DNA of 64,000 nucleotides, from the NCBI RefSeq assembly GCF_050948175.1, contig NW_027490115.1, forward strand, positions 1,178,001-1,242,000, given 5' to 3'. Positions 53,401 through 64,000 of this stretch are shown here, piece after piece; within the stretch, counting starts at the first letter, position 1; each line of letters starts with the position of its first letter. The stretch comes from Xylocopa sonorina (taxonomy: Eukaryota; Arthropoda; Insecta; Hymenoptera; Apidae). The notes below the pieces were generated by a model. That model saw only the letters and a program-made list of their open reading frames with translations, did no database searches and was not told the DNA's origin. Both the position numbers and the translations under genes were made by a program.

Positions 53401-56369
53401 ATAGAGTTCTAATGCTACTTAAATCGCGATATCGCAACTCACTTCTACGTTTCGTGATAAGATATAATATTCATTGCGAAGTGTCATGTATACCTCGTAT
53501 TCACTTCAAAAGAGTGTAAATGCGACTATTCCTTGCTAGGAAATAGCGTTTGCAGATGCCTACGTATCGTAGCAATGGAGTTCTTATGCTACTTAAATCG
53601 CGATATCGCATCTCATTTATATGTTTCGTGATAAGATATAATATTCATAGCGATGTGTCATGTATACCACATATTCACTTCAAAAGAGTGTAAATGCGAC
53701 GTTTCCATCCTAGGAAATAGCGTTTGCAGATATCTACGTATCGTAGCAAAAGAGTCCTAATGCTTCTTAAAACGAGATGTCGCATTTCATTTCTATGTTT
53801 CGCGGTAAGATATAATATTCATTGCGAAGTGATATGTATTCCTCGTATTCACTGCAAACGAATGTAAATGCGATACTCCCTTGCTAGGATATAGCGTATT
53901 CAGATGTCAACGTATCGTAGCAATAGAGTTCTAATGCTACTTAAATCGCGATATCGCATCTCATGTCTGTACTTCGTGATAAGATGTAATATTCATTGCG
54001 AAGTGCCATGTATACCTCGTATTCAATTCAAAAGAATGTAAATGCGACTATTGCTTGCTAGGAAATAGCGAATTCAGATGTCTCCGTATGGTAGCAATAG
54101 AGTTCTAATGTACTTACATCGCGATATCGCATCTCATTTCTATGTTTCGTGATAGGATATAATATTCATTGCGAAGTGTCATGTATACCTCGTATTCACT
54201 TCAAAAGAATGTAAATGCGACAAATGATTGCTAGGAAATAGCGTTTGCAGATGTCTACGTACCGTAGCAATAGGGTTCTAATGCTACTTAAATAGCGATA
54301 TCGCATCTCATTTCTATGTTTCGTGATAAGATATAATGTTAATTGCGATGTGTCATGTATACCTCGTATTCACTTCAAAAGAATGTAAATGCGAATATTC
54401 CTTGCTAGGCGATAGCGTTTGCAGATGCCTACGCATCGTAGGAATATAGATCTAATGCTTCTTAGATCGCGATTTCTATGTTTCGCATCTCATTTCTATG
54501 TTTCATGATAAGTTATAATATGCATACCGAAGTGTCATGTATACCTAGAATTCACTTAAAAGAATGAAAGTGCGACACTTCCATGCTAGGAAATAGCGTT
54601 TGCAGATGTCTACGTACCGTAGCAAAAGATTCCTAATGCTTCTTATAACGAGATGTCGCATTTCATTTCTATGTTTCGTGATAAGATATAACATTCATTG
54701 CGAAGTGTCATGAATACCTCCTATTCACTCCAAACGAATGTAAATGCGAATCTTCCATGCTAGGATATAGCGTTTGCAGATTTCTACGTATCGTAGCAAT
54801 ATGTTTCTAATGCTCCTTAAAACGCGATATAGCATCTCACTTTTATCTTACATGATAAGATATAATGTTCATAGGGAAGTGTCGTGTATACCTCGTATTC
54901 ACTTCAAAAGAATGTAAATGCGAATCTTCCTTGCTAGGAAATAGCGTCTGCAGATGTCTACGTATCGTGGCAATAGAGTTCTAATGCTACTTACAAGGCG
55001 ATATCGCATCTCATTTCTATGTTTCGTGATAAGATATAATATTCATTGCGATGTTTCATGTATACCTCGTATTCACTTCAAAGAATGTAAATGCGACTAT
55101 TCCTCCCTAGGAAATAGCGTTTGCAGATTTCTACGTATTGTAGCAATAGAGTTCTAATGCTACTTAAATCGCGATATCACGTTCCATTTCTATGTTTCGT
55201 GATAAGATATAATATTTATTGCGAAGTGTCATTTATACTTCGTATTCATTATAAAAGAAAGTAAATACGTCGTTTCCATCCTAGGAAATAGCGTATCCAG
55301 ATGTCTACGTACGAAAACAATAGATTTCTAGTGTTTCTTAAGACGAGATGTGGCATCTCAATCCTATGTTTCATGATAAGGTATAATATTCCATGCGAAG
55401 TGTCATGTATACCTCGCATTCACTTCAAAAGAATGTAAGTGCGACGTTTCCATCCTAGGAAATGGTGTTTGCAGATGTCTATGTATCGTAGCAATAGAGT
55501 CCTATTGCTTCTTATAACGAGATGTCGCATTTCAATTCTATGTTTCGTGATAAGATATAAGATTCATTGCGAAGTGTCATGTATACCTCGTATTCACTTT
55601 AAAAGAATGTAAATGCAACACTTCCTTGCTAGGAAACAGCGTTTGCAGATGTCTACGTATCGTAGCAATAGAGATCTAATGCATCTTAAAACGAGATGTC
55701 GCATCTCGTTTCTCAGTTTCATGATAAGATATAATATTCATTGCGAAGTGTCATGTATACCTCCTATTCACTTCAAAGGAATGTAAATGCGACACTTCCT
55801 TGCTGGGAGTTAGCGTTTCCAGATGTCTACGTATCGAAACGATAGTGTTCTAATGCTTCTTAAAACGAGATGTCGCATCTCATTTCTCTGTTTCATGATA
55901 AGATAAAATGATAAGATATAATATTCATTGCGAAGTGCCATGTATACCCCGTATTCACTTCAAAAGAATGTAAATGCGACACTTCCTTGCTAGGAAATAG
56001 CGTTTGCAGAAGTTTACGTATCGTTGCAATAGAGTTCTAATGCTTCTATAAACGGGATATCCCATCTCATTTCTATGTTTCAGGATAAGATATAACATTC
56101 ATTGCGAACTGTCATGTATACATCGTATTCACTTCAAATGAATGTAAATGCGACACTTACTTGCTAGGAAATAGCGTTTGCATATGTCGACGTATCGTAG
56201 CAAGAGAGTTCTAATGCTTTCTAAATGGCGATATCGCATCTCATTTCTACGTTTCATGATAAGATATAATATTCATTGTGGAGTGTTATGTATACCTTGC
56301 ATTCACTTCAAAAGAATGTAAATGCGACACTTCCTTGCTAGGAAATAGCGACTGCAGATGTCTCCGTAT

Positions 56370-57060
56370 CGAAGCAACAGCGTTCTGGCACTTCTTAAAA
56401 CGCGATATCGCATCTCCTTTCTATGTTTGATGATAAGATATAATATTCTTTGCGAAGTGTCATGTTCGCCTCTTATTCACTTCAAAAGAATGTAAATGCG
56501 ACACTTCCTTGCTAGGAAATAGCGTTTCAAGATATCTACGTACCGTAGCAATAGATTTCTTATGCTTCTTAAATCGTGATGTCGCACCTAATTTCCCTGT
56601 TTCATGATAAGATATAATATTCATTGCGAAGTGTCATGTATACCGCGTATTCACTTCAAAAGAAAGTAAATGCGACACATCCATGCTAGGAAATAGCGTT
56701 TGCATGTGTCTACCTACCGTAGCAATAGAGTTCTAATACTGCTTAAAACGCGATATCGCATCTCACTTCTATGTTTCATGATAAGGCATAATATTCATTG
56801 CGAAGTGTCACGTACACCTCCTATTCACTTCAAAAGAATGTAAATGCGACAATTCCTTTCTAGGAAATAGCGTTTGCAGATGTCTGCGTATAGTAGCAAC
56901 AGCGTTCTGGCACTTCTTAAAACGCGATATCGCATCTCCTTTCTATGTTTGATGATAAGATATAATATTCTTTGCGAAGTGTCATGTTTTCCTCGTATTC
57001 ACTTCAAAAGAATGTAAATGCGACACTTCCATGCTAGGAAATAGCGTTTGCATATTTCTA
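56370..57060 (+). repeat. Three-monomer HOR, about 523 bp, partial second copy
   Basis: 'caacagcgttctggcacttc' at 56375 and 56898, each followed by the same TTTGATGATAAG and ATTCTTTGCGAAG variants. Confidence 0.8.
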
Positions 57061-59795
57061 CCTACCGTAGCAATAGATTTCTAATACTGCTTAGAACGCG
57101 ATATCGCATCTCACTTCTATGTTTCATGTTAAGGTATAATATTCATTGCGAAGTGTCATGTATATCTCGTATTCACTTCAAAGGAATGCAAGTGCGACAC
57201 TTCATTGCTAGGAAATAGCGTTTGCAGATATCTGCATAACAAAGCAATAGAGTTCTAATGCTTCTTAAAACGAGATGTCGCATCTCCTTTCTATGTCTCA
57301 TGATAAGATATAATATACATTGCGAACTGTCATGTATACCTCCTATTCAGTTCAAAAGAATGTAAATGCGACACTTCCTTGCTAGGAGTTAGCGTTTCCA
57401 GATGTCTACGTATCGAAACGATAGTGTTCTAATGCTTCTTAAAACGAGATGTCGCATCTCATTTCTCTGTTTCATGATAAGATATATCATTCATTGCGAA
57501 GTGTCTTGTATATCTCGTATTCACTTCAGAAGAATGTAAAAGTGGCACATCCTTGCTAGGAAATATTGTTTGCAGATGCCTACGTGTCGTAGCAGTAGTG
57601 TTCTAATGCTTCTTAGAACGCGATATCGCATCTCACTTCTATGTTTCACAATAAGATGTAATATTCATTATGCAGTGTTATGTATACCTCATATTCACCT
57701 CAAAAGAATGTAAATGTGACTCTTCCATGCTAGGAAGTAGCGTTTGCAGATGTCTACGTATCGTGGCAATAGAGTTCTAATGCTTCTTAAAACGCGATAT
57801 CGCATCTCATTCCTATGTTTCATGGTAAAATATAATACTCATTGCGATGTGTCATGTATGCCTCGTATTCACTTCAAAAGAATGTAAATGTGAAACTTCC
57901 ATGCTAGGAAATAGCGTTTGCAGATATCAACGTATCGTAGCAATAGAGTTCTAATGCTTCTCAAAACGCCATATAGCACCTCATTCCTATGTTTCATGAT
58001 GAGATATAATATTCTTTGCGAAGTGTCATGTATATCTCGTATTCACTTCAAAAGAATGTAAATGCGACACTTCCTTGCTAGGAAATATTGTTTACAGATG
58101 TCCACGTATCGTAGCAATAGAGTTCTAATGCTTCTTAAAACGCGATATCGCATCTCACTTCTATGTTTCATGATAAGATATAATATTCATTGCGAAGTGT
58201 CATGTATACCTCGTATTCACTTCAAAAGAATGTAAATGCGACACTTCCATGCTAGCAAATAGCGTTTGCAGATGTCTACGTATCGTAGCAATAGAGTTCT
58301 AATGCTTCTTAAAACGAGATGTCGTATTTCATTTCTATGTTTCGTGATAAGATATAATATTCATTTTGGAGTGTTATGTATACCACGTATTCACTTCAAA
58401 AGAATGTAAATGCGACACTTCCATGCTAGGAAATAGCGTTTGCAGATGTCTACGTATCGTAGCAACAGAGTTCTAATGCCTCTTAAAACGAGATGTCGCA
58501 TTTCATTTCTATGTTTCGTGATAAGATACAATATTCATTTTGGAGTGTTACGTATACCTCGTATTCACTTCAAAAGAATGTAAATGCGACACTTCCTTAC
58601 TAGGAAATATTGTTTGCAGATGTCTACGTATCGTAGCAAAAGTGTTCTGATGCTTCTTAAAACGCGATATCGCATCCCGCTTCTATGTTTCATGATAAGA
58701 TATAATATTCATTGTGGAGTGTTATGTATACCTCGCATTCACTTCAAAAGAATGTAATTGCGACACTTCGCTGATAGGAAGTAGAGTTTGCAGATGTCTA
58801 CGTATCGAAGCAATAGGGTTCTAATGCTTCTCAAAACGTGATGTCGCATCTCATTTCTATGTTTCATGATAAGATATAATATTCATTGCGAAGTGTCATG
58901 TATACCTCGTATTCACATCAAAAGAATGTAAATGCGACACTTCCTTGCTAGGAAATAGCGTTTCCAGATGACCACGTATCGTAAGAATATAGTTCTAATG
59001 CTTCTTAAGACGCGATATCGCATCTCATTTCTATGTTTCATGATGAGATGTAATATCCATTGCGAAGTGTCATGTATTCCTGGTATTCAGTTCGAAAGAA
59101 TGTAAATGCGACATTTCCTTGCTAGGGAATAGCGTCTGCAGATGACCACGTATCGTAAGAATAGAGTTCTAATGCTTCTTAAGACTCGAAATCGAATCAC
59201 ATTTCTATGTTTCAGGATAAGATATAATATTCATGGCAAAGTATCACTTATACCGCGCATACACTTCAAACGAATGTAAAGCGTTTGCAGATGTCTACGT
59301 ATCGTAGCAATAGAGTCCTAATGCTTGTTAAAACGCGATATCGCATCTCACTTCTGTGTTTCACGATAAGATATAATATTCATTGCGGAGTGTCATGTAT
59401 TCTCGTCTACACATCAGAAGAATGTAAATGCGACACTTCCTTCCTAGGAAATAGCGTTTGCAGATGTCTCCGTATCGAAGCAATAAAGTTCTAATGCCTC
59501 TTACATCGCGTTATCGCATCTCATTTCTATGCTTCATGATGAGATATAATATTCATTGCGAAGTGTCATGTATGCCACGTATTCACTTCAAATGAAAGTA
59601 AATGCCACACTTCCTTGCTGGGAAATAGCGGTTTGAGATGTCTACGTATCGAAGGGTTAGAGTTCTAATGCTTCTTAAAACGCGATATCGCACCTTACTT
59701 CGATGTTTCATGATAAGATATAACGTTCATTGCGAAGTATTATGTATACTTCGTCTATACTCCGAATGAAAGTAAATGCCACACTTCCTTGCTGG

Positions 59796-59805
59796 GAAAT
59801 ATTTC
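59796..59805. repeat. Satellite polarity junction at a 10-bp palindrome
   Basis: The F array stops within 'ttgctgggaaat' and the R array starts at 'cactattgcttcgatacg'. The junction itself is GAAATATTTC, a perfect 10-bp palindrome centred on 59800/59801. Confidence 0.85.
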
Positions 59806-62800
59806 ACTATTGCTTCGATACGTGGTCAACAGGAAACGCAATTCCTAGGATGGAAGTGTGCAATTTACATTCTTTTGAAGTGTACACGACGTATACATAA
59901 CACTTCGCAATGAACATTATATCTTATCATGCAACATAGAATTGAGATATGTTATCGCGTTTTACAAAGCATTAGAACACAAATGCTCCGATACGTAGAC
60001 ATCTGAAAACGCATTTCCTAGCAAGGAAGTGTGCCATTCACATTCTTTTGAAGTGTAGACGAGGCATACATAACACATCGCAATGAATATGATATCTTAT
60101 CATGAAGCATAGGAAGGAGATGCGATATCGCGTTTTAAGAAGCAATAGAACTCTTTTGCTCCGATACTTAGACATCTGGAAACGCTATTTCCTAGCAAGG
60201 ACGTGTGACATTAACATTCATTTGAAGTGTAGACGAGGTATACATAACACTTCGAGATGAATATTATCATGAAACCTCACCATCTCATCATGAAACATAG
60301 AAATGAGGTGCGTTATCGCGTTTTAAGAACCAATAGAACACTTTTGCTCCGATACGTAGATATCTGGAAACGCTTTTTCTAGCAAGGATGTGTGGCATTT
60401 ACAATCTTTTAAAGTGTAGACGATGTATATATGTCACCTCGCAGTGATTACTAAATCATATCATGAAACAGAAATCAAATGCGATATCGCGTTTTAAAAA
60501 GCATTACGACTCTATTGCTTCGATACGTAGACATCTGGAAACGATATTTGCTAGCAAGGAAGTGTTGCATTTACATCCTATTAAAGTGTAGACGATGTAC
60601 ACATAACACTTCCAATGAATATCATATCTTATCATGACACATAGAAATGAGATGTGATGTCGCGTTTGAAGAAGCAGTAGAGCCCCATTGCTTCGATACG
60701 CAGTCATCTGAAAGCGCTATTTCCTAGAAAGGACGTGTGGAGTTTACATTGTTTTGAAGTCTAGACGAGGTTTACAGAACACTTCACAATGAATATTGTA
60801 TCTTATCATGCAACATAGAACTGAAGTGCGATATCGCCTTTTTAAGAAGCATTACAACTCTATTGCTGCTATACGTAGACATCTGGGAACGCTATTTCCT
60901 AGCAAGGAAGTGTGGCATTTACAACCTTTTGAAGTGTTGATGAGGTATATCCGGAAGAATGACATTTACAATCTTTTGAAGTGCAGGCGAGGTATGCATA
61001 ACACTTCGCAATGAATATCATGTCTTATCATGAAAGATGGAAATGAGATGCGATATTGCATTTCAAGAATCATTAGAACTCTATTGCTTCGATACGAGGA
61101 GACCAGGAAACGCTATTTCCTAGCATGGAAGTGTGGAATTTATATTCTTTTGAAGTGTCGATGAAGAATACATAGCACTTCGCAATAAATATTACATCCT
61201 ATCATGCAACAAAGAACTGAGATGCGATATCGCAGTTTAAGAAGCATTACAACACTATTGCTTCGATATGTAGGAATCTGGAAATGATATTTCCTAGCAA
61301 GGAAGTTTGGCATTTACATTCTTTGAAATGTAGACGAGGTATACATAACACTTCGCTATGAATATTATATCTTATCATGAAACATAGAAGTGAGATGCGA
61401 TATCGCGATTTAAGAAGCACTAGAACTCTATCGCTACGATGCGTAGACATCTGCAAACGCTATTCCCTAGCATGGAAGTGTCGCATTTACATTCTCTTGA
61501 AGTGAATACGAGGTATACATGACACTTCGCAATGAATATTATATCTTATCATGAAACATAGAAGTGAGATGCGATATCGCGTTTTAACAAGTATTAGAAC
61601 TCTATTCTTTCGATACTTGGTCATCCGGAAACGCTATTTCCTAGCAAGGAAGAGTCGCATTTACATTCTTTTGATGTGAATACGAGATATACATGACACT
61701 TCGCAATGAATATTATACCTTATCATGAAACATAGATGTGAGATGCGATATCGCGTTTTAGGAAGCATTAGAACTCTATTGCTACGATACGTAGACATCT
61801 GCAAACGCTACTTCCTAGCATGGAAGTGTCGCATTTACATCTTTTTGAAGTGAATACGAGGTATACATGACACTTCGCAATGAATATAATATCCGATCGT
61901 GAAACATAGAACTGAGATGCGACATCGCGTTTTGAGAAGCATTAGAACCCTATTGCCTCGATACCTAGACATCTGCAAACGCTACTTCCTAGCATGGAAG
62001 TGTCGCAATTACATTCCTTTGAAGTGAATACGAGGTATACATGACACTTCGCAATGAATATTGTATCTTTTCATGAAATATAGAAATGAGATGCGACATC
62101 TCGTTTTAAGAAGCATTAGAACTCTATTGTTTCGATACGTAGTCGTCTGGAAACGCTATTTCCTAGCAAGGAAGTATCACATTTACATTCTTTTGACGTG
62201 AATACGAGATATACATGACACTTCGCAATGAATATTATATCTTATCATGAAACATAGATGTGAGATGCGATATCGCGTTCTAGGAAGCATTAGAACTCTA
62301 TTGCTACGATACGTAGACATTTGCAAACGCTATTTCCTAGCTTGGAAGTGTCGCATTTACATTCTTTTAAAGTGAATACGAGGTATACATAACACTCCAA
62401 ACTGAATATTGTATCTTATCACGAAACATAGATATGAAATGCGACATCTCGTTTTAAGAAGCATTAGAACTCTATTGCTACGATACGTAGACATCTGCAA
62501 ACGCTATTTTCTAGCATGGAAGTGGCGCATTTACATTCTTTTGAAGTGAATACGATGTATACATAACACTCCATAATGAATATTATATCTTATCACGAAA
62601 CATAGAAATGAAATGCGACATCCCGTTTTAAGAAGCATTAGAACTCTCTTGCTACGATACGTAGACATCTGCAAACGCTATTTCCTAGCATGGAAGTGTC
62701 GCATTTACATTCCATTGAAGTGAATACGAGGTATGCATGACACTTCGCAATGGATATTATATCTTATCATGAATCATAGAAGTGAGATGCGATATCGCGT

Positions 62801-64000
62801 TTTAAGAAGCAATAGAATTCTATTGCTACTATACGTAGACATCTGCAAACAATATTTCCTAGCAAGGAAGTGTCGCATTTACATTCTTCTGAAGTGAATA
62901 CGAGGTATACATAACACTCCACAATGAAAATTATATCTTATCACGAAACATAGAAATGAAATGCGACATCCCGTTTTAGAAGCATTAGTACCCTATTGCT
63001 GTGGTACGTAGACATCTGCAAACAATATTTCCTAGCATGTAGTGTCGCATTTACATTCTTCTGAAGTGAATACGAGGTATGCATGACACTTCGCAATGGA
63101 TATTATATCTTATCATGAATCATAGAAGTGAGATGCTATATCGCGTTTTAAGAAGCATTAGAATTCTATTGCTACGATACGTCGACATCTGCAAACAATA
63201 TTTCCTAGCAAGGAAGTGTCGCATTTACATTCTTTTGAAGTGAATACGAGGTATACATAACACTCCACAATGAAAATTATATCTTATCAAGAAACATAGA
63301 AATGAAATGCGACATCCCGTTTTAGAGGCATTAGTACCCTATTGCTGTGATACGTAGACATCTGCAAACAATATTTCCTAGCATGTAGTGTCGCATTTAC
63401 ATTCTTTTGAAGTGAATACGAGGTATGCATGACACTTCGCAATGGATATTATATCTTATCATGAATCATAGAAGTGAGATGCGATATCGCGTTTTAGGAA
63501 GCATTAGAACTCTATTGCTACGATACGTAGACATCTGCAAACGCTATTTCCTAGCATCGAAGTGTCGCATTTGCATTCTTTTGATGTGAATACAAGATAT
63601 ACATGACACTTCGCAAAGAATATTATATCTTATCATGAAACATACGAATGAGGTGCCATTTCGCGTATTGAGAAGCATTAGATCTCTATTGCTACCATAC
63701 GTAGACATCTGCAAACGCTATTTCCTAGCATGGAAGTGGCGCATTTACATTCTTTTGAAGTGAATACGATGTATACATAACACGCCGTAATGAATATTAT
63801 ATCTTATCACGAAACATAGGAATGAAATGCGACATCCCGTTTTAAGAAGCATTAGAACTCTCTTGCTACGATACGTAGACATCTGCAAACGCTATTTCCT
63901 AGCATGCAAGTGTCGCATTTACATTCCATTGAAGTGAATACGAGGTATGCATGACACTTCGCAATGGATATTATATCTTATCATGAATCATAGAAGTGAG
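59806..64000 (-). repeat. 174-bp satellite array, R orientation (array 8, continues beyond window)
   Basis: About 24 R monomers. Those up to about 61400 belong to the same diverged subfamily as the start of array 6 (GTGTAGACGAGG, TGTGGCATTTACA, CTGGAAACG). From about 61450 the array is canonical. A short internal rearrangement at 60250-60295 repeats 'atcatgaaac', and another at 60935-60990 repeats 'acatttacaatcttttgaag'-type sequence. Confidence 0.96.
62470..64000 (-). repeat. Seven-monomer HOR (about 1214 bp) with an embedded two-monomer HOR
   Basis: AGTGGCGCATTTACATTC recurs at 62521 and 63735. 'acatcccgttttaagaagca' with 'ctctcttgctacg' recurs near 62619 and 63832, an offset of 1213-1214. 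Inside it a dimer repeats at 346 bp: GACATCCCGTTTTAG at 62965 and 63311, 'gcaaacaatatttcctagc', and ATGAATCATAGAAGTGAG. The second 7-mer copy is cut by the window end. Confidence 0.82.

Larger units (their letters stand above)
50828..59800 (+). repeat. 174-bp satellite array, F orientation (array 7)
   Basis: About 51 F monomers. Local irregularities: a partial duplication of 'tttctatgttt' near 54472-54503; an about 14-bp duplication of ATGATAAGATA near 55896-55925; and a deletion of about 25 bp at 59280 that removes the whole TTCCTTGCTAGGAA box (TGTAAA joins GCGTTTGCAG). The last two to three monomers (59400 and 59750) carry the edge-type GTCTACAC or GTCTATAC variant. Confidence 0.96.

Noticed and set aside
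1..64000. CRISPR-like array
   Set aside because: Repeats are directly contiguous 174-bp monomers with no unique spacers, and there are no cas-like genes.
1..64000. CENP-B box in the monomer
   Set aside because: The closest stretch (CTTCGATACGTAGACATC in R) lacks the required A and CGGG positions.

Overview
The window is almost entirely eukaryotic satellite DNA. One family of about 174-bp monomers fills roughly 56 of the 64 kb, which array length divided by 174 puts at about 325 copies. The CTAATGCTT anchor recurs at 1, 175, 349, 523 and 697. No bacterial operon, rRNA, tRNA, CRISPR array or replication origin was seen. The monomer is near nucleosome length, moderately AT-rich, and organised into higher-order repeats (HORs). 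Together with intron-like short reading frames and a GC-rich LTR-like insert, this points to a centromeric or pericentromeric region of an animal. An insect, possibly a hymenopteran, is my best guess, but it rests on general appearance and one transposon-end-like motif.

Layout. I call the monomer orientation that reads CTAATGCTTCTT 'F' and its complement 'R'. F 1-4754; head-to-head junction near 4760; R 4767-10450; GC-rich non-satellite segment U1 10451-11992; F 11993-12847; a second copy of the same junction near 12853; R 12860-17496; U2 17497-19041, about 99% identical to U1; F 19042-34040, decaying strongly after 33200; AT-rich unique island 34041-38340; R 38347-50821; microhomology junction at 50822-50827; F 50828-59800; junction at 59800; R 59806-64000. 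The array therefore changes polarity seven times.

Above the monomer there are several layers of duplication. Block A (about 4613-12200, R + U1 + F) was duplicated in tandem as block B (about 12706-19247), with later gains and losses of whole monomers. An 8-monomer HOR of about 1390 bp runs in 2.5 copies at 20770-24236. A 21-monomer HOR of about 3655 bp runs in two nearly identical copies at 40170-47685. There are also 3-mer HORs (1-1140, 52440-53400, 56370-57060), a 2-mer (62590-63480) and a 7-mer that continues past the right end of the window.

The unique island (34041-38340) is the only place where real genes are plausible. It holds a minus-strand gene candidate with a transmembrane segment and coiled coil split by a good splice donor, a tiny two-exon plus-strand gene candidate, an open exon-like stretch cut by the satellite edge, a 102-codon ORF with a hydrophobic N-terminus, and two diverged copies of an unidentified repeat. 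No conserved family was recognised for any of them.

Many open reading frames of 60-99 codons lie in the satellite. They are artefacts of the period: 174 = 58 x 3, so a frame without stops stays open from one monomer into the next. I do not annotate them as genes.
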